53,315 bases of DNA from Kribbella turkmenica (GCF_004348725.1 NZ_SMKR01000028.1:1-53315); one strand, 5' to 3'. Positions 1-8,082 are shown, numbered from the stretch's first letter. Notes: generated by a model not told the origin, from the sequence alone. A program made the numbers and translations.

Positions 1-672
1 GAAGTGGTCGCCCTGATGAGCGACAACGGTGCGGGGAAGAGCTCGCTGGTCAAGACGATCTGCGGGGTCTACGCGCCCGATGGCGGGTCGATCACGTTCG
101 ACGGGCAGGACATCGGCGGGCTGGACCCGCGCGAGGTCCAGGCGCTGGGTATCGAGACCGTGTACCAGGACCTGGCGCTCGCTCCGGAGTTGGACACCCC
201 AGCGAATCTCTTCCTCGGGCGTGAACGACTTCGCTCCGGCGTGCTCGGGCGGTTGGGAGTCCTCGACAGCCGGTCGATGCTGGCCGAGGCGCGTCGTCTC
301 CTGACGGACCTGAACGTGGCGATCAAGGACCTTCGTGCTCCCGTGGCGGCCCTGTCCGGAGGACAGCGGCAAAGCGTGGCGGTGGCGCGTGCGGTTACCT
401 GGGGCGATCGGCTGGTGATCATGGACGAGCCGACCGCGGCGCTGGGTGTGCCGCAGACGAGGGCAGTACTCGACCTCATCCGTGTGGTCCGGGACTCGGG
501 AAGGTCCGTCCTGTTGATCAGCCACAGCGTTCCCGACGTCCTGGCCGTCGCTGACCGGGTCGAGGTGTTGCGCCTGGGGCGCAGGGTCGCACGGCTGGAT
601 GGGCGGAACACGACAGAGGAGCAGATCGTGGGGGCCATGACGGGGGCTTTCGAGCAGGAGGACGCCGCATGA
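1..672 (+). CDS. Sugar ABC transporter ATP-binding protein, 5'-truncated by the window
   Basis: The true start lies before base 1; the frame is open from GAA at 1-3. This is the ATPase subunit of a CUT2-type (ribose/fructose-like) sugar importer, acting on the cytoplasmic face. Visible in order are Walker A (SDNGAGKSS), the Q-loop (VYQDLALAPEL), the signature LSGGQRQSVAVARA, Walker B (LVIMDEPTAA) and the switch His in LLISHS. The protein ends soon after one nucleotide-binding domain, so it belongs to the single-domain type rather than the double-domain RbsA type. The first glycine of Walker A is Ser, which is unusual. It overlaps the permease gene by ATGA, so the two are translationally coupled. 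Confidence 0.93.
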   Translation, partial: EVVALMSDNGAGKSSLVKTICGVYAPDGGSITFDGQDIGGLDPREVQALGIETVYQDLALAPELDTPANLFLGRERLRSGVLGRLGVLDSRSMLAEARRLLTDLNVAIKDLRAPVAALSGGQRQSVAVARAVTWGDRLVIMDEPTAALGVPQTRAVLDLIRVVRDSGRSVLLISHSVPDVLAVADRVEVLRLGRRVARLDGRNTTEEQIVGAMTGAFEQEDAA

Positions 673-1694
673 CCGCCGTGGATACTGCGCCCAAGGGGCA
701 GGAACAGCGCCGGCAGAGCAGCCGCAGCTCGCTGTGGCGGGTGCTCACCGGTCCCAAGGCCGACATCACGATGGTCCTGGCCGCGATGGTCGTGATCTTC
801 GCGGCGATCGACGCGCGCGCGTTCTTCAATTCCTACAACATCTGGAACATCTTCATCGGCGCGTCCCTCCTCCTGGTGATGGCCGTGGGCGCCACGTTCG
901 TGTTGATCACCGGCGGCGTCGACCTGTCGGTCGGTTCTGTCCTGGTCTTCTCCGGTGTGGTGTCCGCCAAGGTGATGATCGCGCTCGGGCCGGAGGGGTG
1001 GGGTGCCTCAATCATCGGGATTCTGGTCTCCGTCGCCGCCGGCGCCGCATGGGGTGTGATCAACGGGATCGTTGTCACCAAACTCCGGGTGCCTGCGCTG
1101 ATCGCGACGCTGGGATCGTACGGCGCAGCGCAGGGCCTGGCCCAGGTGATCTCCAACGGCAACGACGCCAAGGACGTCCCGCCGGAGCTTGTCGACACGC
1201 TCGGCGTCGGTCGCCTCGCCGGTGTTCCCTGGCTGGTCGTTGTCGCGCTCCTGGTCTCGCTGGTGGGCGGACTGGTGCTGGCCTTCACACGTTTCGGGCG
1301 CAGGACGTACACGATCGGATCGAATGCCGAGGCTGCCCGGCGGGTGGGAATCCGGGTCGACCGGCACCTCATCTCCGTGTACTCGATCGCCGGCTCACTC
1401 GCGGGTCTCGCGGGCATCATGAGCTACTCCCAGTACGGCTCCACCACGCTCGCCGGCCATGCCACCGACAATCTCAGCGTGATCGCCGCCGTCGTCATCG
1501 GCGGGACGAGTCTCTTCGGCGGCATCGGCACCGTGTTCGGCACCGTCGTCGGCGTCCTGATTCCCGCGGTACTCGCCAACGGTCTGGTCATCGCCGGTCT
1601 CAACTCGTTCTGGCGTGACACCGCCGTCGGAGTCGTGCTCGTCGTTGCCGTCTACCTTGACCAGTGGCGCCGACGGCGCCGTCCCGGCACCTAG
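669..1694 (+). CDS. Sugar ABC transporter permease (RbsC/BPD_transp_2 family)
   Basis: Inner-membrane permease of 341 residues, a normal length for RbsC-type CUT2 permeases. About 35 hydrophilic residues precede a run of hydrophobic segments. Family landmarks are visible, such as FVLITGGVDLSVGSV (about residues 77-91) and the C-terminal stretch AAVVIGGTSLFGGIGTVFGT. The ATG overlaps the ATPase stop (ATGA). With its ATPase neighbour and the downstream lipoprotein it makes a complete importer. The family is clear; the sugar transported is not shown by the sequence. Confidence 0.95.
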   Translation: MTAVDTAPKGQEQRRQSSRSSLWRVLTGPKADITMVLAAMVVIFAAIDARAFFNSYNIWNIFIGASLLLVMAVGATFVLITGGVDLSVGSVLVFSGVVSAKVMIALGPEGWGASIIGILVSVAAGAAWGVINGIVVTKLRVPALIATLGSYGAAQGLAQVISNGNDAKDVPPELVDTLGVGRLAGVPWLVVVALLVSLVGGLVLAFTRFGRRTYTIGSNAEAARRVGIRVDRHLISVYSIAGSLAGLAGIMSYSQYGSTTLAGHATDNLSVIAAVVIGGTSLFGGIGTVFGTVVGVLIPAVLANGLVIAGLNSFWRDTAVGVVLVVAVYLDQWRRRRRPGT

Positions 1695-1816
1695 TCCTTA
1701 TGACGTCGCCGTCCTCCGCCCGACGACGACTGGCGAAATCGGGCACCGTCGCCTCGCCCGGAAACAGAAACCATCCTCATGGCTCCGTCGTGTCGGGCGC
1801 CAGGAAAGGACATCCC

Positions 1817-2806
1817 ATGCAGATCAACCGAAGGGCCGCGGCATTGTCGCTCGCGGCGCTGACTGCGACTATGTCGCTGGCCGCCTGTGGATCCAACGAC
1901 AGTGCGAGTGCGGACGGCGGGTACGACATCGCACTGATCCCCGGCGTGGCCAACGACGCGTACTACGGCTCGGTCGCCTGCGGGGTGAAATCGGTGGCCG
2001 ACGACAGCGGCGCCCGGGTCGAGGTACAGGCTCCCAAGTCGTTCTCGCCGACCGACCAGATCCCTCTTCTGGAAGCGGTGATCGCCAAGAGCCCGGACGC
2101 GATCATCATCGCCCCGACCGATTCCAAGGCGCTCTACGCCCCGCTCAAGAGAGCTGTCGACCGAGGTATCAAGGTCGTCCTCGTCGACACCACACTGGAC
2201 GACCCGTCTATCGCGGAGGCCGAGGTCACCAGTGACAACGTCGAAGCGGGCAAGGTCGCGGCCAAGACGATGGCAGACTTGCTCGGTGGGAGGGCCGGAA
2301 GTGTGCTGACTGTGAACCTCACCGCAGGGGTGACGACCACCGACCAACGCGAACGGGGGTTCGCCGATGCGATCAAAGCAGTCACGGGTGTGAAGTACCT
2401 GGGGCAGCAATACACCGACAACAGTGTGCAGAAGGCCGCCTCTGTGGTGTCGGCGACACTTGCCTCCAACACGGACCTGGCCGGCATCTTCTCGACGGCC
2501 GCCTTCAACACCGAAGGAGCGGTCTCCGCGCTGAAGTCCGCCGGTGCGAGCGACAAGGTGACGATCGTGGGCTTCAACGCCAACCCGCCGGGCGTGGAGC
2601 AGATCCGCAACGGCGAGGTGGCCGCGCAGGTCGTCCTGAAGCCCTACGACGAGGGGATCGAGGCTGCCCGGCAGGCCATCAACGCCCTCCAGGACAAGGA
2701 GGTCACCAAGAAGGTGACTACCGGTGCACTCGTCGCCACCGCGAAGAACCTCGGCAGCGCCGAGGTCAAGAAGTATCTCTACAGCTTCGACTGCCCGACC
2801 GCCTGA
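1817..2806 (+). CDS. Sugar ABC transporter substrate-binding lipoprotein (periplasmic-binding type 1)
   Basis: This 329-residue protein has a lipoprotein signal: MQINRRAAALSLAALTATMS followed by lipobox LAAC, so the mature chain starts at Cys near residue 24 and is anchored outside the membrane. The body reads as a sugar-binding type 1 fold (DIALIPGVANDAYYGSVACG, PDAIIIAPTDSKAL, VTSDNVEAGKVAAKTMADLL, VTIVGFNANP). ATG 1817 is chosen because the signal peptide begins there and GGAAAGGACATCCC precedes it; the frame is open upstream to 1664, but that part is not protein-like. It lies 122 bp after the permease and should capture the substrate for that importer. Confidence 0.94.
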   Translation: MQINRRAAALSLAALTATMSLAACGSNDSASADGGYDIALIPGVANDAYYGSVACGVKSVADDSGARVEVQAPKSFSPTDQIPLLEAVIAKSPDAIIIAPTDSKALYAPLKRAVDRGIKVVLVDTTLDDPSIAEAEVTSDNVEAGKVAAKTMADLLGGRAGSVLTVNLTAGVTTTDQRERGFADAIKAVTGVKYLGQQYTDNSVQKAASVVSATLASNTDLAGIFSTAAFNTEGAVSALKSAGASDKVTIVGFNANPPGVEQIRNGEVAAQVVLKPYDEGIEAARQAINALQDKEVTKKVTTGALVATAKNLGSAEVKKYLYSFDCPTA

Positions 2807-2828
2807 CCGACTATTGGAGAACTGATCC

Positions 2829-3674
2829 ATGGATTCCCGTACCGGCAAGAAGGTCCGCCTGGGCCGCGTCCTCGATCCGGTCGACGGCCGTGGCGTGGTC
2901 GTGGCCGCCTCGCACGGCGTGATGAGCGGACCGCCCGCCGGTCTGCGTACGCTGCCCGAGATCCGCAAGGTGTTCGACCAGCTCCAGCAGGCGGACGCGG
3001 TGATGGTCAGCCCGGGCATGCTGCCCCACCTCGAGGACCACTTCGTGGGCCGGGACCGACCGGGACTGGTGCTGCACCTGGACTGGAAGAACGTCGGCCG
3101 CCGAACCTACACGCCGGGCAAGGACGGCCGCAGCGAAGGAGTTCTCGCCCAACTGGCCTCGATCGAGGAGGTTGCGGCGGCAGGCGTCGATGCCGTGATG
3201 ACCTATCTGTACGTCGGGCAGCGCGACTCCACTCTCGAGCGAGCGGAGATCGATCGCAACGCACGGATCGTCCGCGACTGCGAGAAGTGGGGGATCGGCG
3301 TCATCATCGAACCTCGATCGGCCCTGGAGGGTGACGACGAGGCCGCGCTGAGTACGGAGGTCATGAGCCTGTACTGCCGCATCGCCGCGGACATCGGCGC
3401 GGACGTCGTCAAGGCGCTCTGGAACGGCTCCGCCGAGTCGTTCCAGCCGGTCGCCGAGACCTGCTTCGCCCCGATCCTGGTGGCCGGGGGACCGGGCGGT
3501 GAGGACGGCACCGCCACCTTGCGGTTGGCCGAGGACTCCATCGCGGCCGGGGCCGCGGGAGTGATGTTCGGACGGCGCGTCTTCCGGGCGCCGGATCCTG
3601 CCGCCGTACTCGCCGGCCTGCGGTCAGTCGTCCACGGTGGCGAGTCGGCCGAGACCGCCGGCGAGCTTCTGTGA
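2829..3674 (+). CDS. Class I aldolase, DhnA/LacD/LsrF-like (DeoC superfamily)
   Basis: A 281-residue TIM-barrel aldolase of the DeoC/FbaB/LacD superfamily, cytoplasmic. The strand ends typical of the family are seen: VVVAASHGVMSG (about 23-34), PGLVLHLDW, GVDAVMTYLYVG, IGVIIEPRSALEG, GADVVKALWNG and PILVAGGPGG. Lys195 in GADVVK is the expected Schiff-base lysine. It starts 22 bp after the binding-protein stop, with TTGGAG ahead of the ATG. Two PfkB kinases follow, so a bisphosphorylated ketose or a related sugar phosphate is the inferred substrate, giving dihydroxyacetone phosphate plus an aldehyde. The exact sugar cannot be read from the sequence. Confidence 0.85.
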   Translation: MDSRTGKKVRLGRVLDPVDGRGVVVAASHGVMSGPPAGLRTLPEIRKVFDQLQQADAVMVSPGMLPHLEDHFVGRDRPGLVLHLDWKNVGRRTYTPGKDGRSEGVLAQLASIEEVAAAGVDAVMTYLYVGQRDSTLERAEIDRNARIVRDCEKWGIGVIIEPRSALEGDDEAALSTEVMSLYCRIAADIGADVVKALWNGSAESFQPVAETCFAPILVAGGPGGEDGTATLRLAEDSIAAGAAGVMFGRRVFRAPDPAAVLAGLRSVVHGGESAETAGELL

Positions 3675-3690
3675 CGTTGCGAGGCAATCC

Positions 3691-4572
3691 ATGCTGCTGA
3701 TCGTGGGAGAGCCCATCGTCGCCTACCAGCGAGACGTCACCGATGACGCCGCAGCCGCCTTCTCGGGTCCGTGGCCGAGCGGCTCGCCGGCCATCTGCGC
3801 CTACGTCGCCGCCCGGCTCGGACTTGCCACCACTTTCGTCGGCGCGGTGGGCGCGGACCGCCACGGCGAGGTGATGCGGGAAGGACTTCGATCGGCCGGT
3901 GTCGATGTGAGTCACCTGGCCATCCGTGCCGACGAACCAACCGCGTGGGCGCGGATCACGTACCGCGGAGGCGAGCGCACCTTCGAGTTTCACGTCGACG
4001 ACAGCGCGGCCACGACCGTCACCTCGGCGGATCTCGGTGAGCTGCCGGAACGCGCGCGATGGCTGCATCTGTCGGGAAGCGCGCTCATATTCGGCGGCAC
4101 TCTTCCCGACGCAGCCTTCGAGGCCCTGGAGCGTGCCCGGCGCTCCGGCGCCCGGGTTTCGGTGGATCCCAATGTGCGGCCGGAGTCGCTGGCGCCGGAG
4201 TTGCTCGAACGGCTGCGCGCTGCGATCCGGGCCGCGGACGTCGTACTGCCAAGTGCCGGCGAACTCGGGGCCCTCGGCATCGAGACGGCAGAACTCACTG
4301 CGGCTGGTGCGGTGGTCTGTGTCACCGACAGCAAGAACGGTGCCACCGTCCACGCTCCCGGCCATCCCGACGTGCGCGTGCCCGTTGAACCGGTCGCCGC
4401 GGTCGACACGGACGGCGCCGGTGACTCCTTCGCCGCCGGGTTCATCGCGGCAGCTGCGGATGATGGCGACCCGGTCACCGCGGCGCGGTTCGGCGCACAG
4501 GTGGCCGCTGCCGCGATCGCCGAGCACGGGCCCATGACGGCGACATTCCAAGGCCTACAGGCCGTCCGATGA
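3691..4572 (+). CDS. PfkB-family carbohydrate kinase (first of two)
   Basis: Ribokinase-fold sugar kinase of 293 residues. The C-terminal signature DTDGAGDSFAAGF (about 239-251) holds the anion hole and catalytic base Asp245; VSVDPNVRP near 157-163 is the other family motif. The usual N-terminal GGxxxN substrate motif is replaced by SGSPAICAYVAARLG. The start is set at ATG 3691, which opens directly into the first beta strand LLIVGEP; earlier in-frame codons would add a tail overlapping the aldolase. It overlaps the next kinase gene by ATGA. Together the two kinases could phosphorylate a ketose twice before aldol cleavage. Confidence 0.9.
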   Translation: MLLIVGEPIVAYQRDVTDDAAAAFSGPWPSGSPAICAYVAARLGLATTFVGAVGADRHGEVMREGLRSAGVDVSHLAIRADEPTAWARITYRGGERTFEFHVDDSAATTVTSADLGELPERARWLHLSGSALIFGGTLPDAAFEALERARRSGARVSVDPNVRPESLAPELLERLRAAIRAADVVLPSAGELGALGIETAELTAAGAVVCVTDSKNGATVHAPGHPDVRVPVEPVAAVDTDGAGDSFAAGFIAAAADDGDPVTAARFGAQVAAAAIAEHGPMTATFQGLQAVR

Positions 4573-5519
4573 CTCGTCGACTGCTGTGCGTCGGTGTGGC
4601 GGCCTCGCTCGACCGATACCTCTGGCTACCCCGATACGAATTCGGCAACGTGAACCGGCCCAGCCGAGTGCTCGAACTGGCGGGCGGTAAGGCGTTCAAC
4701 GTCGCCCGGGCCGCAACCGGCCTGCAGGTCGCGACGCACGTCGTCGCCCAGGTCGGTGGGCACACCGGTGAAGCCCTGCGGACGCTGGTCCAGCGGGACG
4801 GCATCTGCGCGGAGCTGGTCGTCGGCTCGAGCAATACCCGTCAGTGCACGTGCCTGCTCGACGAAGCGACCCATCGTGTCACGGAGGTGTACGAACCCGT
4901 ACCTCCGCGCACCGCACAAGACGACGCCCGCATGGACGCCGCGTTCACACGCGCCCTGCACCAGCTGACCCTCGGAGACTTCCTCGTGATCTCAGGCCGG
5001 CTGCCAAGCGGAGGCGACCCGCGGCTGTTCGCGAATTGGGTCCGACTCGGTAAGCAGTACGGCCTGACGGTGATCGTGGACTCCGAGGGCGAGGCGCTCG
5101 CCAACGCCTTGCAAGAATGCCCCGACATCGTGAAGGTCAACGTCGACGAGGCCGCCACCGCACTGGCTCCCCATGCGTCTCACGAACCCACCGCACTCGC
5201 AACTCGTCTTGCCCAACTGACTGGAGGCCTGGCCATCGTGACCGCCGGTGCGGAGGGCGCCTGCGCCGCAACCTCCAGCGAGGTAGGGGCCCTTTGTCCA
5301 CCAGAGATAGAGAACGGGGCACCCGCCGGCAGCGGCGACTCCTTCATCGCGGGAATCGTCGCCGTACTGCAGGAACCCGGCACCAGACTGGCCGACCTCC
5401 CCAAGGTGCTACAAGCCGGAACGGCCGCAAGCCGGGTCAACGTTCGCCACTTCATCGCCGGCGACGTCACGATGGATGCTTGGCTTGAAGAGCGGGATCA
5501 CCTCCGATTGACCCGCTGA
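4569..5519 (+). CDS. PfkB-family kinase of the 1-phosphofructokinase/tagatose-6-phosphate kinase (LacC) type
   Basis: 316-residue kinase. The N-terminal GGKAFNVARA (39-48), the middle VISGRLPSGGD (140-150), KVNVDE (189-194) and the C-terminal PAGSGDSFIAG with catalytic Asp257 are the pattern of the 1-phosphofructokinase/LacC branch, which adds a second phosphate to a hexose phosphate. It is the last gene of the sugar operon, starting inside the stop of the first kinase. An aldolase, a sugar importer and this kinase side by side parallel the tagatose-6-phosphate pathway, but the actual sugar is an inference. No strong terminator follows; the decayed insertion sequence begins 47 bp later. Confidence 0.87.
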   Translation: MTRRLLCVGVAASLDRYLWLPRYEFGNVNRPSRVLELAGGKAFNVARAATGLQVATHVVAQVGGHTGEALRTLVQRDGICAELVVGSSNTRQCTCLLDEATHRVTEVYEPVPPRTAQDDARMDAAFTRALHQLTLGDFLVISGRLPSGGDPRLFANWVRLGKQYGLTVIVDSEGEALANALQECPDIVKVNVDEAATALAPHASHEPTALATRLAQLTGGLAIVTAGAEGACAATSSEVGALCPPEIENGAPAGSGDSFIAGIVAVLQEPGTRLADLPKVLQAGTAASRVNVRHFIAGDVTMDAWLEERDHLRLTR

Positions 5520-5566
5520 AAGATTACCCGGATCGGGTGTTGACTGGGGTGACCCGGTTCGACGGA

Positions 5567-5592
5567 GGGACTGCCCCCGGTTTGGTTGACTC
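5567..5592 (+). repeat. Left terminal inverted repeat of the IS3-type relic
   Basis: Pairs with 6669-6694 on the opposite strand. Eleven identical outer bases (GGGACTGCCCC) are followed by a block with four mismatches, then the identical GTTGACTC. Confidence 0.85.
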
Positions 5593-5637
5593 CTGATCTG
5601 TGAGGACTTTGGGGTCCTTGCTGGAAGGATGTCTGTC

Positions 5638-5924
5638 ATGCCGAAAGCGTCTCCTGAGGAGTTCCGTCGTGACGTGGTCGCTGTCGCCCGTAAGGGCGAG
5701 GCGCCGCTGACGCAGATCGCGAAGGACTTCGGGATCTCTCAGTCGTGTCTGACCCGTTGGCTAGGAAAATGGCCGATATCGAAGACGGCAACCGCCAGGG
5801 TGCGACGCAGCAGGAGTCGGCCGAGCTGCGCGATCTGAAGAAGCGCAACCGGCAGTTGGAGCAGGAAAATGAGATCCTGCGCCGGGCTGCGGCCTACTTC
5901 GCCCGTGACATCAACCCGAAATGA
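5638..5924 (+). pseudogene. IS3-family transposase OrfA, frameshifted
   Basis: The first part, from ATG 5638 (or ATG 5629, three codons earlier), reads MPKASPEEFRRDVVAVARKG and a helix-turn-helix (LTQIAKDFGISQSCLTRWL), as in IS3 OrfA proteins. The frame is broken at about 5763-5768. The expected continuation is in another frame from ATG 5769: MADIEDGNRQGATQQ, then a leucine-zipper-like ELRDLKKRNRQLEQENEILR ending near the stop at 5922-5924. One missing or two extra bases would restore about 95 residues, the normal OrfA length. The stop overlaps the orfB start as ATGA, where functional IS3 elements make the OrfAB fusion by frameshifting. Confidence 0.85.
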
Positions 5925-6653
5925 GTTACCCGCTGGTCCTTGATCTAGCCGTCGACGGTATCGCTGTCGTGGTGACCTGCCGGGTGCTCGGCTTCAGCAA
6001 ACAAGCCTTCCACAAATGGCGCGCATGCTCTGTCACACAAGGAGATTGGGATGATGCGCACCTGATCGACGCGGCCGCGAAGTTCACGGCGACGACCCTG
6101 GCTTCGGCTACCGGTTCATCGCCGGCGAACTCCCGGGCAAGGGCATCTCCGCGGGCGAGAACCGAGTCGCGAGGCTGTGCAGCCAGGAGCCGATCTGGTC
6201 GATCCACTCCAAGAAACGCTGCCTGAACCGCAAAGCCGGCCCGCCCGTGCACGACGATCTCGTCAAGAAGGCGTTCACCGCACCCGCGCCGAACCTGGTT
6301 CGGCTGACCGACATCACCGAACACGCCATCGCTGAAGGCAACCTCTATTTGTGCGCGATCAAGGACGTCTACTCCAACCGGATCGTCGGCTACTCCATCG
6401 GTTCGCGCATGAAAGCGTCCCTGGCCGTGGCCGCCCTGCGTAACGCAGTCGCACTGCGCACGCCCGCAGCTGGGCTGATCCTTCACAGCGACCGCGGCAG
6501 CCAGTTCCGGTCCAGGAAATACGTCCGGGTCCTCAAAACACACCAACTGCGCGGTTCGATGGGCCGGGTCGGAGCCTTCGGCGACAACGCCGCCTCGGCA
6601 AACTCACTCCCATCGAGTTTGAGACAATTCAACCCGTCGCACTCGCGGCCTGA
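5921..6653 (+). pseudogene. IS3-family transposase OrfB (DDE integrase), frameshifted and internally deleted
   Basis: Begins normally from ATG 5921 (YPLVLDLAVDGIAVVVTC, LGFSKQAFHKW). At about 6080 the reading shifts frame; the correct product continues as GDDPGFGYRFIAGELPGKGI, GENRVARLCSQ, then VRLTDITEH (first catalytic Asp) and LHSDRGSQFRS (second Asp). After GRVGAFGDN, near 6590, roughly 40 codons are missing, including the third catalytic residue Glu and the following helix. The C-terminus RLGKLTPIEFE is found in a third frame, ending at TGA 6651-6653. Certainly inactive. Confidence 0.87.
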
Positions 6654-6668
6654 ACCACCAAACCCCGC

Positions 6669-6694
6669 GAGTCAACTGAACTCGGGGCAGTCCC
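6669..6694 (-). repeat. Right terminal inverted repeat of the IS3-type relic
   Basis: Reverse complement reads GGGACTGCCCCGAGTTCAG followed by TTGACTC, matching the left end at 5567-5592 in 22 of 26 positions. It lies 16 bp after the orfB stop. Confidence 0.85.
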
Positions 6695-6851
6695 AACCAC
6701 GCCGAACGTTCACGAAACGCCCGGCGTCGCTCATATCAGCCCAAACTCAAACTTGACTCCCGGCGCGAAAGCTGGCCGTTAACGCCGACGACGTACCCGG
6801 TGCAGCTGCATTGGCGTCAGGCAGTCCTTGCTGACCGTCATCGTGCTCCGC

Positions 6852-6894
6852 CCACGACAGCATCCGACGATCTCGAACCCTCATGCTGTCGTGG
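6852..6894. terminator. Perfect 12-bp inverted repeat downstream of the VOC gene (possible terminator)
   Basis: CCACGACAGCAT at 6852-6863 and ATGCTGTCGTGG at 6883-6894 pair perfectly around a 19-base loop. The repeat lies 14 bp beyond the stop of the VOC gene, which is read on the minus strand, the position expected for a transcription terminator. No T-tract follows on that strand, so it would be a non-canonical terminator, or a leftover of an inserted element. The rest of the 213 bp between the IS relic and the VOC gene shows nothing else. Confidence 0.45.
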
Positions 6895-6907
6895 CCGAGT
6901 TCACGGA

Positions 6908-7372
6908 CTACGTGCGCGGGGTGTGCACGACAGCTCCGCTTCGCCGAACGGGCGGCTGGATCAGTTCGATGAGATTTCCCTCCGGATCCTTGATGTAGGC
7001 GAACCGAGCGCCCGGTTCTACCGCATCGGCCGGTGGCCACACGCCAGTGCCGCCGGCGGCGACGATCGTCGTGTACGCCGTCCGGACGTCGCGGACTGAG
7101 ACAGCCCAGTGACCGAATCCAAGCGTATTTGCGGCGTCCAGTGGGTCACTGTAGTCGCGGCTCCGGCTTGCGCCGGCCCGTTCGATGAGCTCGAGGCGCA
7201 CACCTGAGCTCGATTTCAGCACCACAGTGCGCACGGGCGGTTCGTCGAGTTGGAACTCCTCGATGACCTCGTGGAGTCCGAGCGCGCGCTGGTACCAATC
7301 GCGCTGCGTATCAAGGTTCGCGACGGACAGACTGGTGTGATGTACGTCCAGGCTCAGGTCAACTTCAGGCAT
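6908..7372 (-). CDS. VOC-superfamily protein (glyoxalase/bleomycin-resistance-like)
   Basis: 154 residues with the two beta-alpha-beta-beta-beta halves of the vicinal oxygen chelate fold: HHTSLSVANLDTQRDWYQRA near the N-terminus, then GHWAVSVRDV in the second half and the C-terminal DPEGNLIELIQP carrying the usual metal-binding Glu. It may act as a metal-dependent lyase, dioxygenase or binding protein; the sequence does not say which. ATG 7372 has GGGAGA ahead of it. It is divergent from a TetR regulator across a strong palindrome, so it is most likely the regulator's target, perhaps in detoxification of an electrophile. Confidence 0.88.
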   Translation of the reverse strand: MPEVDLSLDVHHTSLSVANLDTQRDWYQRALGLHEVIEEFQLDEPPVRTVVLKSSSGVRLELIERAGASRSRDYSDPLDAANTLGFGHWAVSVRDVRTAYTTIVAAGGTGVWPPADAVEPGARFAYIKDPEGNLIELIQPPVRRSGAVVHTPRT

Positions 7373-7386
7373 GGTGGTCTCCCATG

Positions 7387-7425
7387 AAGGTTAATAGCAC
7401 TAACCAGGTAAGTGGTATTAACCTT
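7387..7425. promoter_or_regulatory. Operator palindrome between VOC gene and TetR gene
   Basis: AAGGTTAATAGCACT (7387-7401) and AGTGGTATTAACCTT (7411-7425) are inverted copies with 14 of 15 positions matching, spaced by nine bases. Each arm also contains a weaker internal symmetry of the form GGTTA...TAACC. The block fills the gap between the divergent starts at 7372 (VOC) and 7432 (TetR). It is AT-richer than its surroundings and is the typical size and place of a TetR operator. Binding by the adjacent regulator is inferred. Confidence 0.82.
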
Positions 7426-7431
7426 ACCTCC

Positions 7432-8037
7432 ATGACGAAGAACGTCAAGCGACCCAGCGGCCAACATCACGGCGACCTGCGTCATGCTCTGGAGCAGGCG
7501 GCGCTGGAGGTGGTGGTCTCCAATGGTGCCGCCGGGCTGACAATGGCCGAGGTCAGCCGTCGAGCCGGCGTCAGTGTGGCCGCGCCCTACAAACACTTCA
7601 CGAGCCGTGAGGCCCTGCTGGCATCTCTGGCGGTGCGTGCGTACAGGCAGCAACGCGAGTACTATCGCGCGGCCATGGGCAGAACCACCGATGCCCGGCG
7701 ACAACTCGCAGATTTCGCCGCCGCCTACGTTCAGTTCGCTGCCAACCAGCCAGCGCTGTTCGAACTCACCTTTGCTGCCGGCCTCGACAAGGCTCGCTAC
7801 CCTGCGCTTGCCGACGCTGGTGATGCGTTGTTCGAGGAGCTGTTCACGCCAGCGCGGGTCTTGTGTGCTGATCACCAACAGGCGCGCAGGCTGGTCCTGG
7901 CCGTCGCGGCCTGCGCACACGGGCACGCAGTGTTTCTCGCCGAGGGAGTGCTCGCCGACGTTCCAGATCCGTTGTCGATAGCCAAGAAGGAGGCTGCCGA
8001 GGCAGCATCGGCGCTGGTCGTGGCCTACGCCGACTGA
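7432..8037 (+). CDS. TetR/AcrR-family transcriptional regulator
   Basis: 201 residues from ATG 7432. The N-terminal DNA-binding domain reads ALEVVVSNGAAGLTMAEVSR then RAGVSVAAPYKHFTSREALL, the classic TetR helix-turn-helix followed by helix 4. The C-terminal half is an alpha-helical ligand-binding domain (ADFAAAYVQFAANQPALFEL) like TetR_C_13/WHG-type regulators. An upstream in-frame ATG at 7384 lies inside the operator palindrome and would add only poorly conserved residues, so 7432 is preferred. It is divergent from the VOC gene and probably represses both itself and that gene until an inducer binds. Confidence 0.9.
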   Translation: MTKNVKRPSGQHHGDLRHALEQAALEVVVSNGAAGLTMAEVSRRAGVSVAAPYKHFTSREALLASLAVRAYRQQREYYRAAMGRTTDARRQLADFAAAYVQFAANQPALFELTFAAGLDKARYPALADAGDALFEELFTPARVLCADHQQARRLVLAVAACAHGHAVFLAEGVLADVPDPLSIAKKEAAEAASALVVAYAD

Positions 8038-8082
8038 CTTGTCGAAGGATTGCCAGACCATGCATTGACCGATCGGACACAG

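Larger units (their letters stand above)
5566..6695. mobile_element. Degenerate IS3-family insertion sequence with terminal inverted repeats
   Basis: About 1.13 kb bounded by imperfect 26-bp inverted repeats: GGGACTGCCCC...GTTGACTC at 5567-5592 and its reverse complement at 6669-6694 (22 of 26 positions match by eye). The right end finishes in CA, as IS3 ends do (TG...CA), while the left begins AG. It carries orfA and orfB remnants in the usual overlapping arrangement, both frameshifted, and orfB has lost an internal segment. The bases just outside the ends (left CGG, right ACC) do not form an obvious target duplication. Inactive relic; it could still be a substrate for recombination. Confidence 0.85.

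Noticed and set aside
734-1618. Long Arg-rich open frame inside the sugar permease gene
   Set aside because: It is an out-of-frame reading of a clear permease gene, with no motif and shadow-like composition.
1691-3019. 442-codon minus-strand frame over the binding-protein and aldolase genes
   Set aside because: Opposite a well-recognised lipoprotein; the long opening is a GC-rich shadow.
5526-5538. ACCCG-GAT-CGGGT hairpin after the sugar operon
   Set aside because: Only five base pairs, a three-base loop and no T-run; too weak to call a terminator.
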